Assembly: GCF_900098925.1 (NCBI RefSeq)
Contig: NZ_LT622358.1
Coordinates: forward strand, 144,584-208,583
DNA: 64,000 nucleotides
Direction: 5' to 3'
Source: Bacillus massiliglaciei
GTDB lineage: Bacteria > Bacillota > Bacilli > Bacillales > DSM-1321
The notes below the pieces were generated by a model. That model ran no database searches and was not told the DNA's origin. It saw only the letters and a program-made list of their open reading frames with translations. Of this stretch, positions 53,113 through 62,693 are shown piece after piece (the first letter of the stretch is position 1; each line of letters starts with the position of its first letter). The position numbers and the translations under genes are program-made.

Positions 53113-53553
53113 ATGAAAAATAAAATGGAAATCAAGTTTTCGGCGCTCAGCCAAAATGAATCATTTGCAAGGGTGACAGTGGCGGCTTTTATCGCCCAGC
53201 TGGATCCGACTATGGACGAATTGACAGAAATTAAAACAGTGGTTTCAGAAGCGGTCACGAATTCAATAATCCATGGGTATGAAAATGACCCAGAAGGAAT
53301 GGTTTTCATATCTGCCATCCTTGAAGACGATTCTGTTGAGCTGACGATCAGGGATGAAGGTCTGGGAATCGAGGATGTGGAAGAGGCCAAGCAGCCGCTG
53401 TTCACGACGAAGCCAGAGCTGGAGAGATCCGGCATGGGCTTCACGATTATGGAAAATTTCATGGATGAAATTCATGTCATTTCCCATAAAGGGGAAGGGA
53501 CGATCATTCGGCTGAAAAAACACTTATCAAAAAGTAAAGCTTTGTGTAATTAA
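53113..53553 (+). CDS. spoIIAB: Anti-sigma-F factor / kinase SpoIIAB
   Basis: The 146-residue GHKL-fold protein binds sigma-F and phosphorylates SpoIIAA. The N-box is [15 protein letters not shown], the G1 box [12 protein letters not shown], the lid [14 protein letters not shown]. The C-terminal [13 protein letters not shown] is nearly identical to that of B. subtilis. The ATG is 2 bases after the spoIIAA stop and is preceded by GGGGG. Confidence 0.97.
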   Translation: MKNKMEIKFSALSQNESFARVTVAAFIAQLDPTMDELTEIKTVVSEAVTNSIIHGYENDPEGMVFISAILEDDSVELTIRDEGLGIEDVEEAKQPLFTTKPELERSGMGFTIMENFMDEIHVISHKGEGTIIRLKKHLSKSKALCN

Positions 53554-53565
53554 GGAGACTTGCTT

Positions 53566-54333
53566 ATGGATGTGGAGGTAACGAAACAAAAAACGAGGAA
53601 AAGCCAGGTGCATCTGAAAGATGAAGAACTGCGGCAATTAATCCGAAGCAGCCAGAATGGGGACCAAGAAGCAAGAGATTTAATTGTCAACAGCAATCTA
53701 AGGCTGGTTTGGTCGGTCGTACAGCGTTTCTTGAATCGCGGATACGAACCGGATGATCTTTACCAAATCGGCTGCATTGGGCTTTTGAAATCTGTCGATA
53801 AGTTCGATTTGTCATTTGATGTTAAGTTTTCAACCTATGCTGTACCGATGATTATCGGAGAAATTCAGCGTTTTATCAGAGATGACGGAACAGTCAAGGT
53901 AAGCCGTTCTTTAAAGGAAATGGCCAACAAAATCCGCAGGGCTCGGGAAGAACTCTCCAAGGAATACGGAAGAGTGCCTACGGTGAATGAACTCGCTGAA
54001 CACCTGGAACTTTCCCCAGAAGAAATTGTCATGGCCCAGGAGGCCAGCAGGAACCCCTCCTCGATTCATGAGACCGTATATGAGAATGATGGAGATCCTA
54101 TTACACTGCTTGATCAAATAGCAGATACAAATGAAACGAAGTGGTTTGATCAAATTGCATTAAAAGAAGCAATCCAGGGACTGGATGAGAGGGAAAGGCT
54201 GATTGTCCTTCTTAGGTATTACAAAGATCAGACACAATCTGTGGTTGCGCAAAGACTTGGAATTTCACAAGTACAGGTATCCAGGCTGGAAAAAAAGATT
54301 CTCAAACAAATGAAGGACCACATGAATCAATGA
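53566..54333 (+). CDS. sigF: RNA polymerase sigma-F factor
   Basis: The 255-residue sigma-70 family factor has region 2 (LIVNSNLRLVWSVVQRF ... DLYQIGCIGLLKSVDKFD, then FSTYAVPMIIGEIQRFIRD), region 3 (RKAREELSKEYGRVPT-like RRAREELSKEYGRVPTVNEL) and region 4 helix-turn-helix (SVVAQRLGISQVQVSRLEKKIL). It is the first forespore-specific sigma factor. ATG 53566 follows AAGGAG by 8 bases. In this genome the gene is followed by a terminator and a purine permease instead of spoVAA directly. Confidence 0.97.
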   Translation: MDVEVTKQKTRKSQVHLKDEELRQLIRSSQNGDQEARDLIVNSNLRLVWSVVQRFLNRGYEPDDLYQIGCIGLLKSVDKFDLSFDVKFSTYAVPMIIGEIQRFIRDDGTVKVSRSLKEMANKIRRAREELSKEYGRVPTVNELAEHLELSPEEIVMAQEASRNPSSIHETVYENDGDPITLLDQIADTNETKWFDQIALKEAIQGLDERERLIVLLRYYKDQTQSVVAQRLGISQVQVSRLEKKILKQMKDHMNQ

Positions 54334-54352
54334 TTCCATGTGGCTTTTTTTT
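54315..54352 (+). terminator. Terminator of the spoIIA operon
   Basis: CCACATGAATCA and TGATTCCATGTGG form a stem across the sigF stop, followed by eight T. Confidence 0.85.
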
Positions 54353-54365
54353 GGCGATAACAGCC

Positions 54366-54394
54366 TTGATATTTTCATTAAAAACGAATATTAT
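54366..54394 (+). promoter_or_regulatory. Sigma-A promoter of the purine permease gene
   Basis: TTGATA (54366-54371) and TATTAT (54389-54394) are 17 bases apart. The short leader leaves no room for a purine riboswitch. Confidence 0.5.
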
Positions 54395-54444
54395 AAAGGA
54401 TGCCGTGTTTTTTATTCGTTTTTTATTTTTATGGAGGTTTATAC

Positions 54445-55743
54445 ATGTTTTTAGAAAAGTTTTTTTCCTTAAAGGAAAATGGCACAAATGTCCGCACTGA
54501 ATTAGTTGCAGGAATCACCACCTTTTTTACAATGGTTTACATTATTATTGTTAATCCTGCCCTATTAGGCTCAATTGGAATCCCATTTGAGCAGGTATTC
54601 ATGGCAACAGTGATTGCTGCTGTTACAGGAACCTTAATTATGGGGCTGTTTGCTAAATTTCCGATCGCGATTGCACCGGGAATGGGACTGAACGCTTACT
54701 TTGCAAGTGTTGTCGGTGCTCATGGCTTATCCTATCAAACGGTTTTCGGTACCGTATTTGTTGCAGGTTTGCTTTTTCTGCTGATTAGTGTGACAAGTCT
54801 TCGCCAGTTAATTGTCGAAGCGATCCCGAATTCATTAAAATACGGAATTACCTCTGGAATTGGGCTGTTTATTGCGTTTATCGGCCTGAAAAACTCAGGA
54901 ATTGTCGTTCCAAATGAAGCGAACTTTATCACACTGGGAGATTTACATGAACCGGTTACGATTTTATCGATTTTCGGGCTTTTCTTTACATTAATTCTAA
55001 TGGCCAGGAATGTAAAAGGGGCCATTTTCATTGGCATGATCGTAACAGCTGTCATTGGATATTTCACAGGCCTTTTGAACTTTGAGAAACAGATCTTGTC
55101 AATGCCGCCAGTGCCCGTCTTTTTTGATTTGGACATAGCGGGTGTCTTCACGAATGGCTTATATTCTGTAGTATTTGCTTTCTTGCTGGTTACGATTTTT
55201 GATACAACCGGTACGCTGATTGGTGTTACTGAACAGGCAGGACTGACGAAGAACGGAAAGATTCCGAGAGTCAGACAGGCTTTTCTTGGCGATGCAGCAG
55301 CCACAACGGTAGGCGCAATGTTTGGAACCAGTCCGTCAACGGCCTATATTGAATCAAGTACAGGTGTAGCTGCAGGCGGCAGAACTGGTCTGACAGCAGT
55401 GGTCGTTGCGATATTATTTGCTCTGTCCATTTTCTTCTCACCGCTGATTGCAGCCATCGCCTCTTTAGCGGCGATTACAGCGCCGGTGTTGATTATTGTC
55501 GGCTGTTTCATGATGGAGGGACTTGCTAAAATCGATTGGAAAAAGTTTGATGAAGCTTTTCCGGCTTTTGCCATCATCCTTACCATGCCGCTTACTTCCA
55601 GTATCTCTACTGGTATCGCCATAGGTTTCATCACCTATCCGCTTATGAAATTATTCAGCGGATATGGGAAAAAGGTACACCCGATCATTTATATTTTCGG
55701 CTTCATATTTATGATCCAGCTGGTGTTTTTCCCGGCACATTAA
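54445..55743 (+). CDS. NCS2-type purine (adenine/guanine/hypoxanthine) permease
   Basis: The 432-residue membrane protein of the AzgA/PbuG-PbuO branch has twelve or more hydrophobic segments. Signatures are LVAGITTFFTMVYIIIVNPA at the N-terminus, FPIAIAPGMGLNAYFASVVG, FDTTGTLIGVTEQAGLT, and FGTSPSTAYIESSTGVAAGGRTGL. It imports purine bases by proton symport. ATG 54445 is 7 bases after GGAGG. It sits between sigF and spoVAA, which are adjacent in B. subtilis, and has its own promoter and terminator. Confidence 0.92.
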   Translation: MFLEKFFSLKENGTNVRTELVAGITTFFTMVYIIIVNPALLGSIGIPFEQVFMATVIAAVTGTLIMGLFAKFPIAIAPGMGLNAYFASVVGAHGLSYQTVFGTVFVAGLLFLLISVTSLRQLIVEAIPNSLKYGITSGIGLFIAFIGLKNSGIVVPNEANFITLGDLHEPVTILSIFGLFFTLILMARNVKGAIFIGMIVTAVIGYFTGLLNFEKQILSMPPVPVFFDLDIAGVFTNGLYSVVFAFLLVTIFDTTGTLIGVTEQAGLTKNGKIPRVRQAFLGDAAATTVGAMFGTSPSTAYIESSTGVAAGGRTGLTAVVVAILFALSIFFSPLIAAIASLAAITAPVLIIVGCFMMEGLAKIDWKKFDEAFPAFAIILTMPLTSSISTGIAIGFITYPLMKLFSGYGKKVHPIIYIFGFIFMIQLVFFPAH

Positions 55744-55753
55744 TTAAATACAG

Positions 55754-55788
55754 AAAAAAGCGTGCAGAACACTCTGTACGCTTTTTTC
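55754..55788 (+). terminator. Terminator of the purine permease gene
   Basis: AAAAAGCGTGCAGA and TCTGTACGCTTTTT arms with a 4-base loop are followed by T-rich sequence. Confidence 0.9.
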
Positions 55789-55810
55789 TTTTAAAAGAGT
55801 AAATAGCGCT

Positions 55811-55870
55811 GGTTGATTTCCCCTTCGAGCCGCTTTTTCCGCTGGAATCGCCCCCTCCGTTTGATCAACT
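55811..55870. repeat. Short copy of the Bacillus intergenic repeat
   Basis: It begins GGTTGATTTCCCC and ends CTCCGTTTGATCAACT, with GCTTTTTCCGCTGGAATCGC inside. The GTTGATT and ATCAAC ends match the larger unit at 26264. Confidence 0.5.
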
Positions 55871-56120
55871 TTAATAAAAATTGTTGCCAGCTGACCAGAT
55901 CTTCATAGATTCTTTACGTGTAAAAGCGAGTGTTAATAAATAGAAGTTTGATATAGATAATTCAAAAAGAACTTGTGCCGATGAAGAGAAACACCAATTG
56001 AAACTTAATTTAAATCGTGAGGAACATGAGAAAGTTAAAAATGAGGAAGGGAAAGGCAGGCAGAACTTTGCACGTTTTTTTGAGGTCCTTGTTTAGTAAT
56101 TAATGGTAAGTTTGTATTTC
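55871..56120. other. Intergenic region upstream of spoVAA
   Basis: No gene is supported. A stretch around 55975-56096 stays open for about 38 codons but has no start codon with a ribosome binding site. Confidence 0.4.
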
Positions 56121-56151
56121 TGCATTTTCACATTGTTTCCAACCCATACTA
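56121..56151 (+). promoter_or_regulatory. Sigma-G promoter of spoVAA
   Basis: TGCATT (56121-56126), 18 bases, and CATACTA (56145-56151) fit the sigma-G consensus (TGMATA and CATACTA), 34 bases before the start. Confidence 0.7.
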
Positions 56152-56185
56152 TTACCAAGGATGGAAAAGGCAGGGTGAATAGAAT

Positions 56186-56806
56186 ATGGAAAAGATCATT
56201 TATATAAGGCCGAGGAACCGAGTGTATGTACAGAGAAATGAACGAGTTAAGGTTCGGCATATTGCCAAAATCATCGGTGAACGGCAGACAGCCGAGAAAT
56301 TGGGGGAACTGGAACTTCTTCAAGTGACGCCGGAAGATAATAACATCATTATTGTAGATCAAATTCATCTGGTTGAAAAAATCCAGCAATATGACAAATC
56401 ACTGGAAATACAAATTCTCGGTCCCGGCCAGACGATCATAGAAGTGGAGCTGGGGAGAAAAAAGGCTTCTTTTTTACTGTTTGCGGCCGTCTGGCTGCTG
56501 CTATTCGTAGGCGCGGCCATGACCATCATGAATTTCCATGTGGATGTCAGTATGGCTGAGGTTCATCAGAAATTATTTCGGCTGATTACTGGCAAGGAAG
56601 ACACCAAGCCGCTTCTTATCCAGATTCCCTACAGCTTCGGACTGGGAATTGGCATGATTCTTTTTTTTAATCATTTTTTCAAGAAGCGATTCAATGAAGA
56701 GCCGAGTCCTCTTGAAGTAGAAATGTTCAACTATCAGCAGGACTTAGATCAGTATGTCATTATGCATGAAAATAAAGAAAGTGTGCAGAAACAGGATGAC
56801 AGGTAA
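56186..56806 (+). CDS. spoVAA: Stage V sporulation protein AA
   Basis: The 206-residue protein has an N-terminal soluble part (IIYIRPRNRVYVQRNERVKV), then two membrane segments (SFLLFAAVWLLLFVGAAM and a second near SFGLGIGMILFFNHFF). SpoVAA works with SpoVAB in dipicolinic acid movement through the spore inner membrane. The length equals B. subtilis SpoVAA. It overlaps spoVAB. A sigma-G promoter precedes it. Confidence 0.95.
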   Translation: MEKIIYIRPRNRVYVQRNERVKVRHIAKIIGERQTAEKLGELELLQVTPEDNNIIIVDQIHLVEKIQQYDKSLEIQILGPGQTIIEVELGRKKASFLLFAAVWLLLFVGAAMTIMNFHVDVSMAEVHQKLFRLITGKEDTKPLLIQIPYSFGLGIGMILFFNHFFKKRFNEEPSPLEVEMFNYQQDLDQYVIMHENKESVQKQDDR

Positions 56807-57218
56807 TATCCTTTTTGGGCTATTTGTAGGATTAGCCAGCGGATTTGCAGTGGGGGCCGGATTTGTTGCGTTCCTGACTGTATTGGGAGTGCTGCCGCGG
56901 CTGACTCAGCTGACAAAAACGATGCGTTTCATCCATTTATATGAAGCGGGCATCATCATGGGGGTTGTGGCAGGAGGATGGCTGGGCTTGCAGGACGTGA
57001 AGCTGAATATGACAAAATGGCTCCTTCCTCCGGTCGGACTTCTTGACGGGATTTTCAATGGGATGCTGGCAGCAGCTCTCACAGAAGTGCTGAATGTTTT
57101 TCCGATTCTGGCAAAAAGGATCGGGATTCAGGAAAAGATTGTCTATTTAATGATGGCATTTGTGCTTGGCAAGATTGCAGGCTCTTTGTTCCAATGGCTT
57201 TATTTCGTTGATTTATAA
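56796..57218 (+). CDS. spoVAB: Stage V sporulation protein AB
   Basis: The 140-residue membrane protein has about four hydrophobic segments (ILFGLFVGLASGFAVGAGFV, FIHLYEAGIIMGVVAGGW, LDGIFNGMLAAALTEVL). The start overlaps the end of spoVAA. It is followed after 53 bases by spoVAF; the spoVAC, spoVAD, spoVAEb and spoVAEa genes that normally come next are not here. Confidence 0.93.
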   Translation: MTGNILFGLFVGLASGFAVGAGFVAFLTVLGVLPRLTQLTKTMRFIHLYEAGIIMGVVAGGWLGLQDVKLNMTKWLLPPVGLLDGIFNGMLAAALTEVLNVFPILAKRIGIQEKIVYLMMAFVLGKIAGSLFQWLYFVDL

Positions 57219-57271
57219 ACAGGTAGCGGACTTAATGTCCTTTTGAAAAATGGTTTGAAAGGAGCGCTCTT

Positions 57272-58759
57272 ATGGCGGAAGACAATAAACCAGCTGAAAA
57301 TATTCCAATGCCAAGTAAGGTTTCTGAAGTGGAATCCTATATGAAAAAATACGCAGGCCTGGGAGAGAGTTTTGATCTTGGCGTAAGGAAACTGACTGTA
57401 CTGAAGAAAGAAGTACATATTTACTATGTGAATGGCCTGACAGATGCAGCTTATGTGATTGAAATTCTTGAATCACTCGTTGACAGCAATCATTGGGAAA
57501 AAAGCTATCAGAAGGCTGTAGACGTCATTAAAAACAGGATTGTCCACCAGTCCGTTGTAGAAATCGACAGGCTGGAGAAGCTGAGAGACGAGGTATTATC
57601 CGGTCTGATTGTGATTGCCGTTGATGGCTATGATAAGGGATTTGTCGTAGATGTCCGCAGCTATCCCGGACGTCAGCCGGAAGAACCGGATACGGAAAAA
57701 ATCATTCGGGGCGCAAGAGATGGCTATGTCGAAAACATTATTGTGAATACAGCGATTACAAGAAGAAGGATCAGGGACGGCCGTCTCCGTTTTGAGATCA
57801 TGAGAATCGGAGAACGTTCCAAGACGGATGTGGCGATCGGCTATATTAAAGGAATTGCCGATCCTGATCTTATTGATATTGTGAGAAAAGAATTGAAGAA
57901 TATCAAGGTAGACGGAATTACTATGTCAGATAAGACGGTGGAGGAGTTCATTGTCCACCAGGGTTATAACCCATACCCTCTTGTCCGCTATACAGAGCGT
58001 GCAGATGTTGCATCGATGCATTTATTGGAAGGGCATGTGCTGATTTATGTGGATACATCGCCAAGTGTCATTATTACGCCTGCACCATTATTTCATCATA
58101 TGCAGCATGCAGAGGAGTACAGGCAGTCTCCGGCAGTCGGGACGATGATAAGATGGGTCCGCTTTTTAGCCATTGCGGCTTCCTTGTTTCTGCTGCCAAT
58201 CTGGCTGTTATTCTGCCTGGATCCGTCTCTGCTGCCGGATCAGCTCGATTTTATCGGTCCTAACAAGAGAACTCATATACCGATTATTATTCAAATTTTC
58301 ATTGCGGATATCGGAATAGAATTCTTAAGGATGGCTGCAATACACACTCCGACCCCGCTTTCGACAGCCATGGGTCTTATTGCAGCCGTGCTGATTGGAC
58401 AAATTGCGATAGATGTAGGGGTGTTTGTTCCTGAGGTGATTCTGTACGCATCTGTTGCCGCGATCGGTACCTATGTGACGCCGAGCCTGGAATTGGGTGT
58501 AGCCAATAAAATTGCGCGTTTTGCGCTTCTGATCTTAGTGGCCATTTTTAAAGTGCCGGGTCTTGTAATTGGCATCACCCTGTACATTCTTCTGTTAACA
58601 GGGATAAAAGCTCTGAACACACCTTACCTGTGGCCGCTTCTGCCATTTCAGCCAAAGGCCCTGTCCTATATTCTGTTCAGAAGACCGATACCGGGTTCGT
58701 ATGAACGCCCGAGTATTGTTCATCCTATGGACAAATACAGGCAGCCCAGAAAAGGTTAA
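57272..58759 (+). CDS. spoVAF: SpoVAF (GerA-type spore germination protein)
   Basis: The 495-residue protein belongs to the GerA A-subunit family. It has a large N-terminal soluble domain with VEIDRLEKLRDEVLSGL and AITRRRIRDGRLRFEIM, and a C-terminal membrane domain of four to five segments (WVRFLAIAASLFLLPIWLLF, TAMGLIAAVLIGQIAID). It is part of the spore inner-membrane 5AF/FigP complex that amplifies germinant response. The ribosome binding site is AAAGGAG. It follows spoVAB directly in this genome. Confidence 0.93.
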   Translation: MAEDNKPAENIPMPSKVSEVESYMKKYAGLGESFDLGVRKLTVLKKEVHIYYVNGLTDAAYVIEILESLVDSNHWEKSYQKAVDVIKNRIVHQSVVEIDRLEKLRDEVLSGLIVIAVDGYDKGFVVDVRSYPGRQPEEPDTEKIIRGARDGYVENIIVNTAITRRRIRDGRLRFEIMRIGERSKTDVAIGYIKGIADPDLIDIVRKELKNIKVDGITMSDKTVEEFIVHQGYNPYPLVRYTERADVASMHLLEGHVLIYVDTSPSVIITPAPLFHHMQHAEEYRQSPAVGTMIRWVRFLAIAASLFLLPIWLLFCLDPSLLPDQLDFIGPNKRTHIPIIIQIFIADIGIEFLRMAAIHTPTPLSTAMGLIAAVLIGQIAIDVGVFVPEVILYASVAAIGTYVTPSLELGVANKIARFALLILVAIFKVPGLVIGITLYILLLTGIKALNTPYLWPLLPFQPKALSYILFRRPIPGSYERPSIVHPMDKYRQPRKG

Positions 58760-58839
58760 GGTTGATGTTATCTAAAAGTTGTGGTAATTTAGTTTTATTC
58801 GAATAAAGCGTTAAAGATTATGAGGGTGAGGCTGATCGA

Positions 58840-58900
58840 AGGGGCTGACGGCCGTCTGCAGGTTGGACGGGCATCTCTCTTCAGGCTGTCGCCCTTTTTT
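58840..58900 (+). terminator. Terminator between spoVAF and lysA
   Basis: GGGGCTGACGGCC and GGCTGTCGCCC pair with a bulge, the loop holds a GTC/GAC stem, and six T follow. lysA would then need its own promoter or readthrough. Confidence 0.65.
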
Positions 58901-58947
58901 CGTTCATCATGAATGTTCAGAAGTATAAGTCAGGAAGGTGAAATGGT

Positions 58948-60270
58948 ATGGAGTTGAATGGTACAGGAAGAGTGAATGAGCGCGGCCACCTTGAAATCGG
59001 CGGAGTGGATGTAATGGATTTGGCCGCAGAACACGGCACTCCTTTATATGTATATGACGTGGCTTTAATCAGGGAAAGGGCAAGAGGATTTAAAAGGACC
59101 TTTGAAAAATTAGGCGTGACTGCGCAGGTGGCATACGCGAGCAAAGCTTTTTCATCCATTGCGATGATTCAGCTTGCCGAACAGGAGGGGCTGTCTCTGG
59201 ATGTCGTTTCAGGCGGCGAACTGTATACGGCGATACAGGCGGAATTTCCAGTGGATAAAATTCATTTCCACGGCAACAACAAAAGTGAGGAAGAACTGCA
59301 TATGGCCATGGATTATAAAGTGGGCTGTATTGTTGTCGATAACTTTTCCGAACTTTCCCTGCTTGACAGGATTACAAGTGAACGGAAAGAAAAAGTAAAG
59401 ATCCTTCTGCGGGTAACGCCGGGAATCGAAGCGCATACGCATGATTATATCCTCACTGGCCAGGAAGATTCTAAATTTGGCTTTGACTTGACCAGCGGAC
59501 AAGCTGAAGAAGCATTGAAACAGGCCTTGGAAAGCCAAGGGATCGAGGTGCTGGGTCTTCACTGCCATATTGGTTCCCAAATTTTCCAAACAACTGGCTT
59601 TCTTTTGGCAGCAAAGAAAATCATCGGCCAATTGAAGAAATGGAATGCGGAATTCAGCTATCAGCCTAAGGTCCTGAATCTTGGGGGCGGCTTTGGAATC
59701 AGGTACACAAGTGAAGATGAACCGCTTCGGCCTGCTCAATATGTCGAGGAAATTGTGACAGAAGTGAAGAATCAGATTGCGGACTCTTCCCTTTCTATGC
59801 CGGAAATCTGGATTGAACCAGGACGTTCTCTTGTCGGGGATGCAGGTCTTACTTTATATAAGGTAGGTTCTGAGAAGGATGTACCTCAAGTAAGAAAATA
59901 TTTGGCGGTAGACGGAGGGATGAGCGACAATATCCGTCCTGCTCTGTATGAGGCCAAATATGAAGCCGTGCTTGCCAACCGTCCGAATGATCCAGTAGAA
60001 GAAACGGTATCTATAGCCGGGAAATGCTGTGAGAGCGGGGATATGCTTATTTGGGATCTTCCGCTGCCAAAAGCAGGACGCGGCGATATTCTGGCTGTTT
60101 TCTGCACAGGTGCTTACGGTTACTCAATGGCCAATAATTACAATCGGATTCCCAGACCTGCAGTTGTCTTCGCAGAAGGGGGAGAGGCGAGATTAGTCAT
60201 CAAAAGGGAAACATATGAAGATCTCGTCAGACTGGATCTTTCCTATCAGCAGGCACTGAACAGCAAATAA
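58948..60270 (+). CDS. lysA: Diaminopimelate decarboxylase
   Basis: The 440-residue PLP enzyme makes lysine from meso-diaminopimelate. The PLP Lys is in VAYASKAFSS (about residue 60), the His face in FHGNNKSEEEL, GLHCHIGSQI, the phosphate loop NLGGGFGIRY, EPGRSLVGDAG, and catalytic CCESGDML. The ribosome binding site AGGAAGG precedes ATG 58948. No lysine riboswitch is visible. Position after spoVAF is as in B. subtilis. Confidence 0.96.
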   Translation: MELNGTGRVNERGHLEIGGVDVMDLAAEHGTPLYVYDVALIRERARGFKRTFEKLGVTAQVAYASKAFSSIAMIQLAEQEGLSLDVVSGGELYTAIQAEFPVDKIHFHGNNKSEEELHMAMDYKVGCIVVDNFSELSLLDRITSERKEKVKILLRVTPGIEAHTHDYILTGQEDSKFGFDLTSGQAEEALKQALESQGIEVLGLHCHIGSQIFQTTGFLLAAKKIIGQLKKWNAEFSYQPKVLNLGGGFGIRYTSEDEPLRPAQYVEEIVTEVKNQIADSSLSMPEIWIEPGRSLVGDAGLTLYKVGSEKDVPQVRKYLAVDGGMSDNIRPALYEAKYEAVLANRPNDPVEETVSIAGKCCESGDMLIWDLPLPKAGRGDILAVFCTGAYGYSMANNYNRIPRPAVVFAEGGEARLVIKRETYEDLVRLDLSYQQALNSK

Positions 60271-60444
60271 GTAATCCATCATTAAAAACGCGGAGCTGAA
60301 AATGCAGCTATGCATCTGCAGTGAAACGATCTGCGAATAGCAAAGAAACGATCGCAATAAACGGATACCTTATAAAAGGACGGTTTCGGCCGACAGTCTT
60401 TATTTATGTCCATCCGGACGAAATATCCATATGTCTCAGAATGA

Positions 60445-60482
60445 ACAAAAGCCTGGATCCTAAAAAAGATCCGGGCTTTTGT
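60445..60482. terminator. Bidirectional terminator lysA / ypuA
   Basis: AAAAGCCTGGATC and GATCCGGGCTTTT arms enclose an A-rich loop, with T runs in both directions. Confidence 0.75.
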
Positions 60483-60491
60483 GGTGATCGT

Positions 60492-61373
60492 TTAACTGAA
60501 TAAAGATTTAATGGCATCGACAGCACTTACGAGAAATTCTTTTAATTTATCAAGGAAAGACTGGCCTTCTTCAGATTCCAGAAAAGTGGTCAGTTTTTCT
60601 TTTGCTGCTGTCAATTGATCACCGACAGCATTCCAGTCGATGTTTAGTTCTTTTAATTTATTAAATAGGTCCACAAGACTTTGGATTTGTTCATCCGTTA
60701 ATTGGATGTTCAAGTCCTTGGCAGAGTTTTCAACGATATCTTTCACTTCGCCCTCACTGCTCGGCGGGTTGGAAGCCATCTCTTCCTTGATCTTCGTCAT
60801 AAGTGAAGCGGCTTGCTCTGTTCCGATTTTATCGCCAAGTTCAGCAGTCTTTACCATTTCCTCATTAGCGGCCTGCTTCACTTCTTCAGGAATCTTTTTG
60901 TCTGAGGATACTTCGTAAGCTTTGATGACTCCTGTCAGGGCAGCTGTCCCTGAAACAGGAATAGGGGCAGTGACATATACTGTAGCATCCTTGACGCCGG
61001 CAGTGGCTAATGCGTTAATATACATTTCGTCCGTTACCCAGTTAATGTTCTTGGATTCTACTTTTAGCCCGGTCCCTGCTTTTTCTAAAGTAATGGCAGA
61101 AGATGAAATGGCTTTGGTACCAATGAGCCTGCTGGAAATATAGTCTCCCAGGTAATCATGTTCTTCTTTATTTGTGACAGTTAAAATGTCGACGTCATTC
61201 GGTGCTCCCATTTCAGACAGCAGCATATTTTTCTGTTCTTCTGTTAAATTTTCTCCAAGCGTAACGGTCATATCGCCAACGGCTGCGTCAGCCCAGACGT
61301 TCAATGGGAGCGTCAGAAAAAACACAAGTGTCAGTACAGCACCCAATTTAAAAAATTTAGATTTTTTATTCAT
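60492..61373 (-). CDS. ypuA: Secreted DUF1002 protein YpuA
   Basis: The 293-residue protein has a signal peptide (LGAVLTLVFFLTLPLNVWA) and the DUF1002 domain: VTLGENLTEEQKNMLLSEMG near the N-terminus, SSRLIGTKAISSSAITLEKA in the middle, and helical C-terminal repeats (LNIQLTDEQIQSLVDLFNKL). Function is not known. The ribosome binding site is GGAGGAAAG. The place next to lysA matches the B. subtilis order. Confidence 0.9.
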   Translation of the reverse strand: MNKKSKFFKLGAVLTLVFFLTLPLNVWADAAVGDMTVTLGENLTEEQKNMLLSEMGAPNDVDILTVTNKEEHDYLGDYISSRLIGTKAISSSAITLEKAGTGLKVESKNINWVTDEMYINALATAGVKDATVYVTAPIPVSGTAALTGVIKAYEVSSDKKIPEEVKQAANEEMVKTAELGDKIGTEQAASLMTKIKEEMASNPPSSEGEVKDIVENSAKDLNIQLTDEQIQSLVDLFNKLKELNIDWNAVGDQLTAAKEKLTTFLESEEGQSFLDKLKEFLVSAVDAIKSLFS

Positions 61374-62103
<730 letters not shown>

Positions 62104-62107
62104 AGGG

Positions 62108-62139
62108 AAAGAAGGAGGGGAGCCATCCCCTCCTTCTTT
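62108..62139 (+). terminator. Terminator of ribT; group IIC intron target
   Basis: AAAGAAGGAGGGGA and TCCCCTCCTTCTTT form a perfect 14-base stem with loop GCCA. The T run is replaced by the intron 5' end. Confidence 0.9.
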
Positions 62140-62693
62140 GTGTGCGCCCGGCATGGGTGCAGTCTATAGGGTGAGAGTCCCGAACCATGAAGGCAGTAGT
62201 AATGGTTAGCTTAACGCAAGGGTGTCTGTGGTGACGCAGAATCTGAAGGAAGCGAGCGGCAAACCTCCGGTCTGAGGAACACGAACTTCATATAAGGCTA
62301 GGTACCATTGGATGAGTTTGCACAACAAAACGAAGTCCTTACTGCCGAAGGTGGTACAGAGTAAATGAAGCAGATAGATGGAGGGAAAGACTGTACTCTT
62401 ACCCGGGGAGGTCTGATTGGAACGCCAAGTTCCCTTGGTAACCTATCCAGCGATGGACAGCTGAACAATCAGAAGTCAGCCGAGGTCATAGTACCATTCC
62501 AACTCGAGATGGAATGGGAAGGACTGAACTATTAGGAAGAACGAGAACTAGGCATATAATTCCTGTATAGAAGCAGACAATCCGAAAGGACTTACTTGAA
62601 GGAGGAAGTGGTGAATTCCACAGGGGACTTCATGAGGGTGGAGCAGGAATAACATAATTAGATTTCTACGTTCACGTCGAAAGGAAATATCAC

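Noticed and set aside
54334..54444. Purine riboswitch before the purine permease gene
   Set aside because: The leader between promoter and ATG is only about 45 bases and lacks the conserved purine aptamer sequences.
55975..56096. Open frame of about 38 codons (starting DEEKHQLKLN in part) upstream of spoVAA
   Set aside because: No ATG/GTG/TTG start with a ribosome binding site; a remnant cannot be excluded but is not supported.
58760..58947. Lysine riboswitch before lysA
   Set aside because: The conserved lysine aptamer blocks are absent; only a terminator hairpin is seen.
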